A stretch of DNA of 64,000 bases, taken from Burkholderia arboris (GTDB taxonomy: Bacteria; Pseudomonadota; Gammaproteobacteria; Burkholderiales; Burkholderiaceae). Shown here one piece after another: positions 35,851 to 43,831 of the stretch. The stretch is from positions 248,001 through 312,000 of the forward strand of contig NZ_CABVPX010000002.1 in assembly GCF_902499125.1 (NCBI RefSeq), written 5' to 3'. How positions within the stretch are numbered: position 1 is the first letter of the stretch; the number at the start of each line of letters is the position of its first letter. Below the pieces are notes generated by a model. It saw nothing but the letters and a program-made list of their open reading frames with translations. It did no database searches and was not told the origin of the DNA. The position numbers were made by a program, and so were the translations under genes.

Positions 35851-37314
35851 TTACACCGGATTGATCTCATCCTGACTGCGCCGCGTGGTCAGCGGCCCGA
35901 GCATGCGCAGCGTCACCGCGACGATGCCAAGCGCGCCCGAGATCACGCCGAACATCGCGCCCGCCCCGTAGCTGCCGAGCACCGGCAACAACACGAACGG
36001 CAGTGCGCCGCTGACGATCCGCGACAGCGCATAGGTACTGCCGATCGCCGTCGAGCGCACGCGGGCCGGAAAAATCTCGGCCTGGTACACGTGATAGGCG
36101 TTGCTGAACACGTTCGATGCGCAGGTCGTCAGGAACCCGAAGCCGACGATCAGCACGGTATTGCCCGAGTACGCGAAGCACAGCCCGAATACCGCGATCG
36201 ACAGGATCGACACGATCACGAGCGTGCGGCGTTCGATCCAGTTCAACAGCGGAATCGACAGCAGCGAGCCGATCGGGTAGCCGATGAACGACAGCGCGAT
36301 GAACAGCGTGCTGTCCGTCACGTCGAAGCCGCGGCTCTTCACGACCGTGCCGGCCAGCGTACCGAACCCGTAGTAACCGAAGCCCTGGAACAGGTGAAAG
36401 ACCGCAAGCATCAGGTAGCGCGCGCCATATGGCTGGCGGCGCAGCAGCGCGATGCGCGCACCGAGCCCGAGCGGCCGCTGCGGCTCGACCGGTTCCGCGA
36501 ACTGGTCGGGCACGCGCACGCCGGCGCTCTCCGCGAAACGGCGCAGCGCCGCGTGCGCGTCGGCGGTGCGGCCTTGCGCGAGCAGCCAGCGCGGGCTCTC
36601 CGGCAGGCGGTGCTGGACGAGCAGCACGTACACGGCGCCGAGGCTGCCGATCGCGAGAATGATGCGCCAGCCGGCCACGCCGGCCACATGCAGCGGGTTC
36701 AGCCACAGCGCGAGGAAGCCGACGAGCGGCACCGCGACATACGAGGTCGTGTAGGCCCACGCGGCGAGCCGCCCGCGCTTGTCTTTCGGCAGGATTTCGG
36801 ACAGGAAGCTGTCGGCGACCGGGTAGATCGCGCCGACGCCGATGCCCGTCAGGAACCGGCATGCGACGAGCATGTCGGCGTTCACCGAAAACGCGCCGAC
36901 CAGCGAGAACGCGCTGTACCACAAGAGCGTCAGCAGGAACGCCTTGCGCCGGCCGATGCGGTCGGCGAGGCTGCCGAGGCACATCGCGCCGACGAACATG
37001 CCGATGAAAGCAGAGGCCAGCAGCAGCTTGAAATCGGCGCTTTGCCGGCTCAGCCCGTATTCGTTCTGCAACGCGGAGCCGATCGTGCTGACGAGGAAGA
37101 TCTCGAACATGTCGAAGAACAGCCCGATGCCGATCACCCAGACGACGAACCGGTGCAATGCGCCGACCGGTAGGTCGTCCATGAAATCGCCGAGCGTGAC
37201 GCGACGTGCGGGCAGGGCCGCCGCATCGGCGCCGACGCCGGAAGAGGCGGCCGGCAGTCGGGCGGACGCGGGTCCGCCCGCGTTGCCGCCGAGATCGAGG
37301 GATTGGCTGTTCAT
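35851..37314 (-). CDS. MFS transporter, sugar/organic-acid symporter type
   Basis: 487-residue permease with about twelve membrane segments, of the metabolite:H+ symporter or sugar-porter type: LADRIGRRKAFLLTLLWYS between helices 2 and 3, PESPRWLLAQGR in the central loop, and a hydrophilic N-terminal tail of about 45 residues. I chose the ATG at 37314, which follows normal coding sequence. A CTTTCC-N5-AGAAAG dyad lies about 200 bp upstream, suggesting co-regulation with the CaiB-type operon, whose substrate it may import. Confidence 0.9.
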   Translation of the reverse strand: MNSQSLDLGGNAGGPASARLPAASSGVGADAAALPARRVTLGDFMDDLPVGALHRFVVWVIGIGLFFDMFEIFLVSTIGSALQNEYGLSRQSADFKLLLASAFIGMFVGAMCLGSLADRIGRRKAFLLTLLWYSAFSLVGAFSVNADMLVACRFLTGIGVGAIYPVADSFLSEILPKDKRGRLAAWAYTTSYVAVPLVGFLALWLNPLHVAGVAGWRIILAIGSLGAVYVLLVQHRLPESPRWLLAQGRTADAHAALRRFAESAGVRVPDQFAEPVEPQRPLGLGARIALLRRQPYGARYLMLAVFHLFQGFGYYGFGTLAGTVVKSRGFDVTDSTLFIALSFIGYPIGSLLSIPLLNWIERRTLVIVSILSIAVFGLCFAYSGNTVLIVGFGFLTTCASNVFSNAYHVYQAEIFPARVRSTAIGSTYALSRIVSGALPFVLLPVLGSYGAGAMFGVISGALGIVAVTLRMLGPLTTRRSQDEINPV

Positions 37315-37696
37315 CGTGTCTCCTGATTTTCGATATGCCGTGGCGCGCAGCCCGGCCGTTCGCGGCCGGCGTGGTGCGTCCGGCTGCACGACGCGGCGAC
37401 AGACATGGCAAGGCCCGTGAAAGGGCCGGCCTTGAGGGGTGCGCCGATCGTCCGACACATGGTGGGCAAATCGGCGGCGCGTGATAATTGCGGATGTTTC
37501 AAGCGTCCTTTCCCGGGCAGAAAGGGTAGGGAACGCGCGGCAGCCCGGATTCGCGCGGCAGGCCGTTGCAGCCTGCGTGACACGCGGTGGCGTACCGGAA
37601 GCGGTGCGTCGCCGCGCACCCTGACGGGCCGGGAAAACCATGAGGCCCGTCGCGTGGCCGCCGGTGCAACCGCCGCCGACAGCCACGCCGCCGTGC
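37315..37696. other. Non-coding region between the MFS gene and prfH
   Basis: 382 bp without a credible gene on either strand. It holds the third CTTTCC-type dyad (37508-37524) and, 46 bp after the prfH stop, an inverted repeat GACGGGCC/GGCCCGTC (37623-37630 with 37644-37651, loop 13) that could be a weak terminator for rtcB-prfH; no U run follows it. Confidence 0.5.
37508..37524. promoter_or_regulatory. CTTTCC-N5-AGAAAG dyad, copy 3 (candidate LysR site)
   Basis: CTTTCCCGGGCAGAAAG matches the dyads at 30988 and 31052 except for one base in the right arm. It lies 194 bp before the start of the minus-strand MFS gene (37314). Confidence 0.5.
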
Positions 37697-38311
37697 TCAA
37701 TCGGCCGGCACGAACGCCGGCCCATGAAACACGCGCACGGGGTTCCCGCGCTCCAGCGCAAAGTGCTGCATCCGCCGCTGACGGCGCGCGTCCGACGCGT
37801 GACGGTCGGCTTCCTGCTGCAAGCGCACCTGCAGCAACTGCAGCGCCAGACGCTTGTTCGCGTGCTGGCTGCGCTCGCTTTCCACGCGCACCGACAGGCC
37901 GGTCGCGACATGCGTCGCGCGGATGGCCGAGCTCGTCTTGTTCACGTGCTGGCCGCCCGGCCCGCGTGCGCGCATCGCTTCGAACCGCACGTCGCCGTCC
38001 GGCAGCGGCTGCGCATCCGCACAGCGCGTGACGCCGATGAACCAGTTCTTGCGCGGATGGCGCAACCGGTACGGGCTCGCGCAAATCCACTGCAGCGTGC
38101 CCGTCCACCGGTCCGCGAGCGCCTGCGCCGCCTTGCCATCGAGATCGAACAGCGCCGAGCGCAGCGTGCCGGGCCGTTCGCCCGGCTGTGCATCGAGCAC
38201 CGTCACGACCACACGCCGCGCATCGGCTTCCGCCTGCAGGCGCCGCAACGCGTGAGCCGCGGCGAGCTGGCATTCGAGCGGGCCGTGCGCCGAGGAAATC
38301 TGCATCAGCAT
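37697..38311 (-). CDS. prfH: PrfH, release-factor-like ribosome-rescue protein
   Basis: 204-residue peptide-chain-release-factor homologue without the stop-codon-recognition domain. The peptidyl-tRNA hydrolysis motif is RGPGGQHVNKTSSAIRATH (GGQ at residues 119-121), followed by SVRVESERSQHANKRLA and a basic tail. Conserved PrfH segments TLQWICASPYR and HPRKNWF are present. Known PrfH proteins release peptides from ribosomes damaged in the 16S decoding centre so that the partner RtcB can religate the RNA. I chose the ATG at 38311; a second ATG lies at 38305. It overlaps the rtcB end by 7 bp. Confidence 0.93.
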   Translation of the reverse strand: MLMQISSAHGPLECQLAAAHALRRLQAEADARRVVVTVLDAQPGERPGTLRSALFDLDGKAAQALADRWTGTLQWICASPYRLRHPRKNWFIGVTRCADAQPLPDGDVRFEAMRARGPGGQHVNKTSSAIRATHVATGLSVRVESERSQHANKRLALQLLQVRLQQEADRHASDARRQRRMQHFALERGNPVRVFHGPAFVPAD

Positions 38312-39453
38312 CGGCAGCCCTCCCCGGACGTCTTGTAGGTCAGCACCGGCGCGAGCCGGGCCAGCCGGCGCAGCAGCCCGGCCGCCTCGAGCGCGTCCAC
38401 GACGCTGTCGATCGGCTTGTACGCCTGCGGCGCTTCCTCGTACAGCAGTTCGCGGTCTTCGCAGACGACGTGGCTGCCGAGCGGCGTGCGCGTGAGCTGC
38501 GACGGCGTGAAGCGCCGCTCGAGGCGGCCCTTGCAGTCGCCGCGCGCCCACTTGCGACCCGCACCATGCGCGAGCGACGCGAGGCTCGCCGCATCGTCGG
38601 GCCGCACCGGCGCGACGAGGTAGCTGTAGTCGCCGCGCGACCCGGGAATCACGACGGGCCCCGAGTCGGCCGGCGTCGCGCCTTTGCGATGCAGCCAGCC
38701 CGGTTCGCCGTCGACGCTCGCCCGGCTCACCAGGTTGTGGTTCACGTCGAGCACGCACCGGCCGTCGCTGCGCCAGCGCGCCAGCATGCGCCGCGCGATC
38801 AGGTCGCGATTCGCGATCGCATAGCGCAACGCCGCATCGTGACGCGCGAGGTACGCCGTGCACGCAGCATCCGTCTCGTCGAGGCCGTTGTAGCCGTGCT
38901 CGCGCATGTGCTGCTCGAGGATCGACTGGCCGAAGCCGCGCGACCCGCTGTGCACGAGCAGCAACAGGCGGTCGCGATCGAGACCGAGCGCCGCGACCGC
39001 CTCGGCGTCGTACACCGTGTCGATCCGCTGCGCCTCCGCGAAATGATTGCCGCTGCCGATCGTGCCGAGCGACGCCGCGAACGGATGATCCGCGAATCCG
39101 GCGGCCGCGATCAGCGGCTGCCAGCCGGCATCGGGCGCGGCGTCGATCGAGCCGAGCCGGCTCGCGAGCTTCGACGCGCCGACGCGCCGCGTATCGAGCG
39201 CGGTTTGCCATAGCGCCATCCCGCAGCCGATGTCGCCGCCGATCAGCGCCGGATACAGCCGGCCCGTCGAAAAGAACGCAGCGCCGACCGGGTAGCCGCG
39301 TCCGGGGTGAAGATCGGGCATGCCGGCGACGCGCCGCATGCCGGGGAGGGTGGCAGCCAGTTCGAGCTGCCGGATGGCCTCACCTTCGATCCAGGTGGTG
39401 GGGCAAGCGCACAACGTGATGCGCTCGCCCAGGTATTGCATGGAATTGCCCAT
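38305..39453 (-). CDS. rtcB: RNA-splicing ligase RtcB (RtcB2-type, paired with PrfH)
   Basis: 382-residue GTP/Mn2+-dependent ligase that joins 2',3'-cyclic phosphate or 3'-phosphate ends to 5'-OH ends. Metal and active-site residues are visible: C77 in GGDIGCGMA, H137 in GSGNHFAE, H168 in VHSGSRGFG, H239 in VNHNLVSR, and the guanylated histidine H296 in LAHGAGRKWARG. MPDLHPGRGYPVGAAF is the usual signature. It is somewhat shorter than housekeeping RtcB (about 408 aa), as in prfH-linked copies. I chose the ATG at 39453 (MGNSMQYLG), which matches the E. coli prfH-linked homologue as I remember it; 39441 is an alternative. Translationally coupled to prfH. Confidence 0.94.
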   Translation of the reverse strand: MGNSMQYLGERITLCACPTTWIEGEAIRQLELAATLPGMRRVAGMPDLHPGRGYPVGAAFFSTGRLYPALIGGDIGCGMALWQTALDTRRVGASKLASRLGSIDAAPDAGWQPLIAAAGFADHPFAASLGTIGSGNHFAEAQRIDTVYDAEAVAALGLDRDRLLLLVHSGSRGFGQSILEQHMREHGYNGLDETDAACTAYLARHDAALRYAIANRDLIARRMLARWRSDGRCVLDVNHNLVSRASVDGEPGWLHRKGATPADSGPVVIPGSRGDYSYLVAPVRPDDAASLASLAHGAGRKWARGDCKGRLERRFTPSQLTRTPLGSHVVCEDRELLYEEAPQAYKPIDSVVDALEAAGLLRRLARLAPVLTYKTSGEGCRC

Positions 39454-39498
39454 GGAGGTTTCCGTTCGATGAAAAGGAAGAACGGCGGGCCATGGCGC

Positions 39499-39522
39499 GG
39501 GCAGCGCACGCATGCGCTGCCC
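39499..39522 (-). other. Perfect 10-bp hairpin in the rtcB leader (hairpin 1)
   Basis: GGGCAGCGCA (39499-39508) pairs with TGCGCTGCCC (39513-39522) around a four-base loop. On the minus strand it lies 46 bases before the rtcB ATG. There is no U run, so it is not an ordinary terminator. Confidence 0.6.
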
Positions 39523-39571
39523 GACATCGGAAGTCGGGAGGAGGGCGGCACGACCGGATCGGGACGACCCG

Positions 39572-39596
39572 GCGCATCGCCGTGACGGCGATGCGC
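39572..39596 (-). other. Perfect 10-bp hairpin in the rtcB leader (hairpin 2)
   Basis: GCGCATCGCC (39572-39581) pairs with GGCGATGCGC (39587-39596) around a five-base loop, about 50 bases upstream of hairpin 1 on the minus strand. No U run follows. Confidence 0.6.
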
Positions 39597-39915
39597 GGTG
39601 CTGCGTAGCGTGAACGATGAAACGAACGGACGCGAAAAACCCGAACTACGACCCGCGACGGGAGGAGCGTTGGCGTGACGTCATGATTTTCTTCTCCTTG
39701 CGAGTGAGGGGTTGATCGGAATGGCGGCGACTCTAGCATGCACACAACGGGCGCAGCAAGCGGGCGACGCGATGCGTCCGATCGATTCGACGCTCGTTGT
39801 GGCGAAAAACACACACATAGGAATCCGGATCATTCGCGCATCGATCGTACGTGTGACGTACCGCTGCAGGCATTCAACGGCTGCGGGCCACCGCAACGCG
39901 AGCGTCCGGTCGCGC

Positions 39916-39944
39916 TTGACAGCACAAAAGCCGTTTCGTAGCAT
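39916..39944 (+). promoter_or_regulatory. Sigma-70-type promoter candidate for the RNA ligase / HD-Pnk operon
   Basis: A perfect -35 box TTGACA (39916-39921) and a -10 TAGCAT (39939-39944) are separated by exactly 17 bp. Transcription would start near 39951, giving a 5' leader of roughly 235 nt before the ligase ATG at 40187. Confidence 0.6.
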
Positions 39945-40186
39945 CCGCCTGCTTCATCCCAGAACCCTCATCGAACCGGTGATCCAAGTGCCCGCAAACA
40001 TTCGTCCCTTCGCCTGATACGCCGACGACTGCCGTCCCGGCCGCGTGTCGTCCTGCCCGTTTCCGTCTGCCTCGCAGCGCCGGAACCGTCATCGCAGGGC
40101 CGCGCCCGGACTCGCACTGACACCGTAACGCACACCCATCCGTTCGTTCACGTCGTCGGCTTTTTCCCTGTTTCCGGAGAAAGACC

Positions 40187-41056
40187 ATGACGCTGGATTT
40201 TCGCGCCTACGCGCAATCGCTCGACCTCGCCCGTTACCCGCGCACGCCGCATCTTGAAGGATCGCGCCTGCAGAACGGCGACGAAGGTCACGACCACATT
40301 CCGTATCGCACCCTCGCGGGCACGCACATCGTCGTCGAGGAAAAGCTCGACGGCGCGAACACGGGCATCAGCTTCAGTCCGGCCGGCGAACTGCTGCTGC
40401 AGTCGCGCGGCCACTATCTGGCCGGCGGCGGCCGCGAGCGGCAGTTCGGGTTCGTGAAGACCTGGGCGGCCGCCCATGCCGGCTGGCTGCTCGAGCGCCT
40501 CGGCGATCGCTACGTGATGTACGGCGAAACGATGAGCAAGAAGCACGCGGTGTTCTACGACGCGCTGCCGCATCACTTCTTCGAATTCGACGTGTTCGAC
40601 CGTGCGACGGATCGCTTCCTGTCGACGCCTGCGCGGCGCGCGCTGCTCGCCGACGGGCCCGTGCTGTCGGTACCCGTGCTGTACGAAGGCATTGCACCGG
40701 CGCGGCTGGCCGACCTGAAAGCGCTGCTCGGCCCGTCGCTCGCGAAGACGCCGGACTGGCGCCGCGCATTCGAGGAAACCGTGCGGCGGCAGGGGCTCGA
40801 CCTCGCGCGCGCCTGGCAGCAGTGCGACAAGTCGGAGCGCTCCGAAGGGCTCTACGTGAAAGTCGAGACCGACGACGCGACGACCGCGCGCCTGAAGTGG
40901 GTGCGCCACGATTTCGTGCAGGCGATTCTCGATTCCGCGCGCCATCACTCGGAACAGCCGTTCATCCCGAACCTGCTCGCACCCGATGTCGACCTGTATG
41001 CGCCGCATCCGACGGTGACCTGGCCATCGGCCCCGGCCGCGCGGCCGAACAAATGA
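40187..41056 (+). CDS. ATP-dependent RNA ligase, Rnl2-like family
   Basis: 289-residue nucleotidyltransferase. All five motifs are visible: motif I VEEKLDGAN with the nucleophile K53, motif III YVMYGETM (109-116), motif IIIa FFEFDVFD (131-138), motif IV SEGLYVKVE (219-227) and motif V LKWVR (236-240). Such ligases use ATP to seal 3'-OH to 5'-phosphate RNA ends, so they need a partner that heals broken ends; the next gene encodes exactly such activities. GGAG precedes the ATG. Divergent from rtcB-prfH. The cellular RNA target is unknown. Confidence 0.92.
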   Translation: MTLDFRAYAQSLDLARYPRTPHLEGSRLQNGDEGHDHIPYRTLAGTHIVVEEKLDGANTGISFSPAGELLLQSRGHYLAGGGRERQFGFVKTWAAAHAGWLLERLGDRYVMYGETMSKKHAVFYDALPHHFFEFDVFDRATDRFLSTPARRALLADGPVLSVPVLYEGIAPARLADLKALLGPSLAKTPDWRRAFEETVRRQGLDLARAWQQCDKSERSEGLYVKVETDDATTARLKWVRHDFVQAILDSARHHSEQPFIPNLLAPDVDLYAPHPTVTWPSAPAARPNK

Positions 41057-41097
41057 ATACGGGACGGCCGCGCGCCGTTTCGGAAGGAGTCTTGATC

Positions 41098-42231
41098 ATG
41101 AAGTACGAACAGCTGCAGGCACTCGTGCCTGCGCCCGGCCGGCAGCCGGACTATCGTGCGTGTCTCGCGGCGTTTCCCGCGCTCGAACACGCGAAAACGA
41201 CACCGCAAGAGCCCGCGCATCACGGCGAAGGCGACGTGTGGACGCATACGATGATGGTGATCGATGCGCTGCTCGCGTTGCCCGGCTATCAGGCCGCGTC
41301 GCGCGCCGACCGGGAAATCGTGTTCCTCGCCGCGTTGCTGCACGACATCGCGAAAGCGGGCACGACGGTCATCGATCCCGTCACCGGTGCGATCGGCCAT
41401 CCCGGCCACTCGCGCAAAGGGGCGATCGATGCGCGCATCGCGCTGTGGGACGCCGGCATGCCGTTCGCGGCGCGCGAGGCGGTTTGCCGGATGATCGCCG
41501 TGCATCAGGTGCCGTTTTTCGCGATGAGCGGGTCGCGCCGCGGCACGCCCGAGTTCATCGCGCGCGAGCTGTCGTGGCAGGTCGGCATTCCGCTTCTGTG
41601 CCTGCTCGCGGAAGCCGACATCCGCGGGCGCATCTGCGACGACACGCAACGCGTACTCGACAACATCGAACTGTTGCGCGAACTGGCGCGGGAGGACGGT
41701 TGTTACGGCCAGCCGCGTACGTTCACCGACGCGCATACGGCGCTCAGCTACTTCCGAGGTGCGGACGTGCATCCCGACTATCCGCTGTTCCGCACGCCGG
41801 GCTCGCAGGTCGTCGTGATGTCGGGCCTGCCGGCATCGGGCAAGAACACGTGGGTTGCGCGGCATCATCCGGATCTGCCGGTCGTGTCGTTCGACGATGC
41901 GCGCGATGCGTTGGGGCTGCGTCACGGCCAGAACGAGGGGGCGGTCGCGCACCATGCGGTCGACGCTGCGAAGGCGCTGTTGCGCGAGCAGCGGCCATTC
42001 GTATGGAATGCGACGAACCTGTCGCCGCTGATGCGCAAGAAGACGCTCGACCTGCTGTATGCGTACGGCGCCGACGTGACGCTCGTCTACCTCGAACAGC
42101 CGCGCGCGGAACTGTTGCGCCGCAATGCGCGGCGCGACACGTCGCTGACGAACCGTGCGCTCGAGGCGATGCTGCTGCGCTGGGATCTGCCGCTGCCGAC
42201 AGAAGCGCACGCGGTGCGGTACGAAGTCTGA
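41098..42231 (+). CDS. HD-Pnk: HD-domain phosphoesterase fused to a 5'-polynucleotide kinase
   Basis: 377-residue two-domain protein. Residues about 45-200 form an HD phosphohydrolase (H50, H82-D83 in LLHDIAKAG, H101/H104 in IGHPGHSRKG, then D174 in AEADIRGR). Residues about 236-377 form a P-loop kinase (GLPASGKNTW at 243-252, SFDDARDALG, WNATNLSPLMR, RRNARRD). This is the layout of the end-healing enzyme HD-Pnk described in Runella: the HD part removes a 2',3'-cyclic phosphate and the kinase adds a 5'-phosphate, preparing ends for an ATP-dependent ligase. It lies 41 bp after the Rnl2-like ligase gene, preceded by GGAAGGAG. The pairing strongly supports RNA repair. Confidence 0.9.
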   Translation: MKYEQLQALVPAPGRQPDYRACLAAFPALEHAKTTPQEPAHHGEGDVWTHTMMVIDALLALPGYQAASRADREIVFLAALLHDIAKAGTTVIDPVTGAIGHPGHSRKGAIDARIALWDAGMPFAAREAVCRMIAVHQVPFFAMSGSRRGTPEFIARELSWQVGIPLLCLLAEADIRGRICDDTQRVLDNIELLRELAREDGCYGQPRTFTDAHTALSYFRGADVHPDYPLFRTPGSQVVVMSGLPASGKNTWVARHHPDLPVVSFDDARDALGLRHGQNEGAVAHHAVDAAKALLREQRPFVWNATNLSPLMRKKTLDLLYAYGADVTLVYLEQPRAELLRRNARRDTSLTNRALEAMLLRWDLPLPTEAHAVRYEV

Positions 42232-42294
42232 CGCGGCACTGTCGCGGTGCGCGCCGGTACGCCGCAAGTCGCTGCGGCGTACCGGCGACGCGCA

Positions 42295-42981
42295 TCATTT
42301 CAGGTCCGGATTCTGCTGTGTCGCGCACGCGCGCAGCGCGGTGACCCGATCGTTCTTGCCCAGCTTCTCGAACAGATCGGCCATCTCCATCTGCGCCACG
42401 GGATCGCCTTCGCGTGCCGCGCGCCAGCGCAGCGACGCGATCATCCCGCGCATGCGCTCGCCGGGCGTTTCGCCGTCGTAACCCGACATCGCCTGCAGCA
42501 CGTCCGCAAGCTTGTTGTAGCCGGCCGGCACGTGATGCGCGATCAACCATGCGATCGCCGGCTGCGCGCCTTCCCAGTCTTCGTCCTCGAGCGAACTGTT
42601 CACCAGACGCGCGGCCGCACGCCATGAGCCGAGCGACGCGGCCTTTGCGTAGGCCTTGTCCGCGTCGCGGCCGCGTGATGACGGCGCCGCGTCGAACGCA
42701 GCCTGTGCAGCGTCCGACGGCGGCGGCAGCGCGAGCTTCGTGCATTGGAACGCGCCCGCATCGGGCGTGTTGCCCGGCAGGCCGGTCCAGCGCACCTGAT
42801 CCTTCAACGTGCGATCGAGCGTCGGCCGCACGTCGCTTTCCTTCATCGACGCGAACACCCAGTCGGTACGCACATGGCGTGCGGCGTCCCAGTCGCTTTC
42901 GGCTGCGGCGGGTTGCGCGAATGCGAGGCAAGCGGCCACGCAGCCGATCCGGAACAGGTTTCGGCCAAGCGATTCCATCAT
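42295..42981 (-). CDS. Exported Sel1-like/DUF6396-type protein of unknown function
   Basis: About 228 residues with a signal peptide (MMESLGRNLFRIGCVAACLA, cleavage after AAAES) and a helical C-terminal half whose repeats (RAAREGDPVAQMEMADLFEKLG) resemble Sel1/TPR units. Two ATGs (42981, 42978) and an overlapping TTG at 42996 are possible starts; I prefer 42981. It follows the lipoprotein gene at 42993-43631 within about 12 bp, so they form a two-gene unit. Possibly a periplasmic partner of the lipoprotein; function unknown. Confidence 0.72.
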   Translation of the reverse strand: MMESLGRNLFRIGCVAACLAFAQPAAAESDWDAARHVRTDWVFASMKESDVRPTLDRTLKDQVRWTGLPGNTPDAGAFQCTKLALPPPSDAAQAAFDAAPSSRGRDADKAYAKAASLGSWRAAARLVNSSLEDEDWEGAQPAIAWLIAHHVPAGYNKLADVLQAMSGYDGETPGERMRGMIASLRWRAAREGDPVAQMEMADLFEKLGKNDRVTALRACATQQNPDLK

Positions 42982-42992
42982 CGATGCCGGCC

Positions 42993-43631
42993 TCAATGCG
43001 CGACGATGATGAATGCCGTGAGCGCGATCGGGAACAACGCCAGGCCAAGCAGGCCCACTGCGCCGTCGGCCGCAATCGTGACCGGCGACATCGCGAGCTT
43101 CGCGCCCTGGCCGAGCAGCGACGGCCGCTCGATGACCTTGACGTTGTAAGAATGATTGAACGCCTGCGGAATCGAAGACGGCGTAACGTCGTTCGGCTGG
43201 TAACGCTTGCCGCTGATCGTGCCGCGCTCGGTCAGCTTGTAGCGCTCGTCCTTGAAACCGTCGGCGAGCGCCCGCGCGCGCAGTTCGGAGCCGGGGGGGG
43301 CGTCCTCGCTCGAAAGCTGCAGGATGTAACGCCCGGAGATCTTGTCGCCGTGCGTCTCGAAATCGTCGAAATCGGTATCCAGCTTGGGGCGATAGGGCGC
43401 CGTGAGGTTGACGGCGAGGGCCGGCGGCACATCGAAGATGTAGTGGTACTGCTTGCCGATCACGACAAGTTTCTTCCCGTCGGCGCTGATCAGAAACGCC
43501 GACAGCGTTTCCCGGTATTCCGGATCCTTCATCATGCGATTGGTGATCGGGCCGATATTGACGTCGGAACAGGCGGCAAGCATGCCGGACGCCGCCACGG
43601 CGGGCAGCGCGAGGAATGTTCTTCTTTTCAT
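42993..43631 (-). CDS. Lipoprotein of unknown function with a C-terminal hydrophobic segment
   Basis: 212-residue protein with a lipobox signal (MKRRTFLALPAVAASGMLAAC, lipidated Cys at about 21), a mostly beta-strand middle (KKLVVIGKQYHYIFDVPPALA, SGRYILQLSSEDA) and a final hydrophobic stretch AVGLLGLALFPIALTAFIIVAH that could span or dip into a membrane. I do not recognise the family. It is first in a two-gene unit with the exported protein downstream. Confidence 0.72.
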   Translation of the reverse strand: MKRRTFLALPAVAASGMLAACSDVNIGPITNRMMKDPEYRETLSAFLISADGKKLVVIGKQYHYIFDVPPALAVNLTAPYRPKLDTDFDDFETHGDKISGRYILQLSSEDAPPGSELRARALADGFKDERYKLTERGTISGKRYQPNDVTPSSIPQAFNHSYNVKVIERPSLLGQGAKLAMSPVTIAADGAVGLLGLALFPIALTAFIIVAH

Positions 43632-43831
43632 GAATGCTGTGATGGTGTTGTTGGTTTTTGACAGCGGAGCCGCATGAATGTCGGGCGAAGCGTTCGGCGA
43701 ACGCTGCGCGCTGACGGCCTTGGATGCGGTTTCTCCGTCCGCTATTCTAGGGGTGAAACCGGAAATGCGATACGGGCGGCCCATGCGACCCGCCAAGCTC
43801 GCGCGTCGGCCATCAACAGGAGGCAGGCAAC

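Larger units (their letters stand above)
39454..40186. other. Long divergent control region of the RNA-repair island
   Basis: 733 bp with no credible gene on either strand, long for this gene-dense DNA. On the rtcB side it holds two perfect 10-bp hairpins (39499-39522 and 39572-39596). On the ligase side a TTGACA-N17-TAGCAT promoter (39916-39944) leaves a leader of roughly 230-240 nt. The middle (39720-39950) is AT-richer than its surroundings. I looked for a sigma-54 GG-N10-GC promoter, as used by E. coli rtcBA, and found no clear one. Confidence 0.6.

Noticed and set aside
39454-39720. Sigma-54 promoter for rtcB, as in E. coli rtcBA
   Set aside because: No convincing TGGCAC-N5-TTGC element is visible on the minus strand, and no rtcR gene is present in the window.
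39712-40017. 101-codon plus-strand ORF in the RNA-repair control region
   Set aside because: No ribosome-binding site, no recognisable pattern, and it spans the promoter-like TTGACA/TAGCAT. I treat the region as non-coding.
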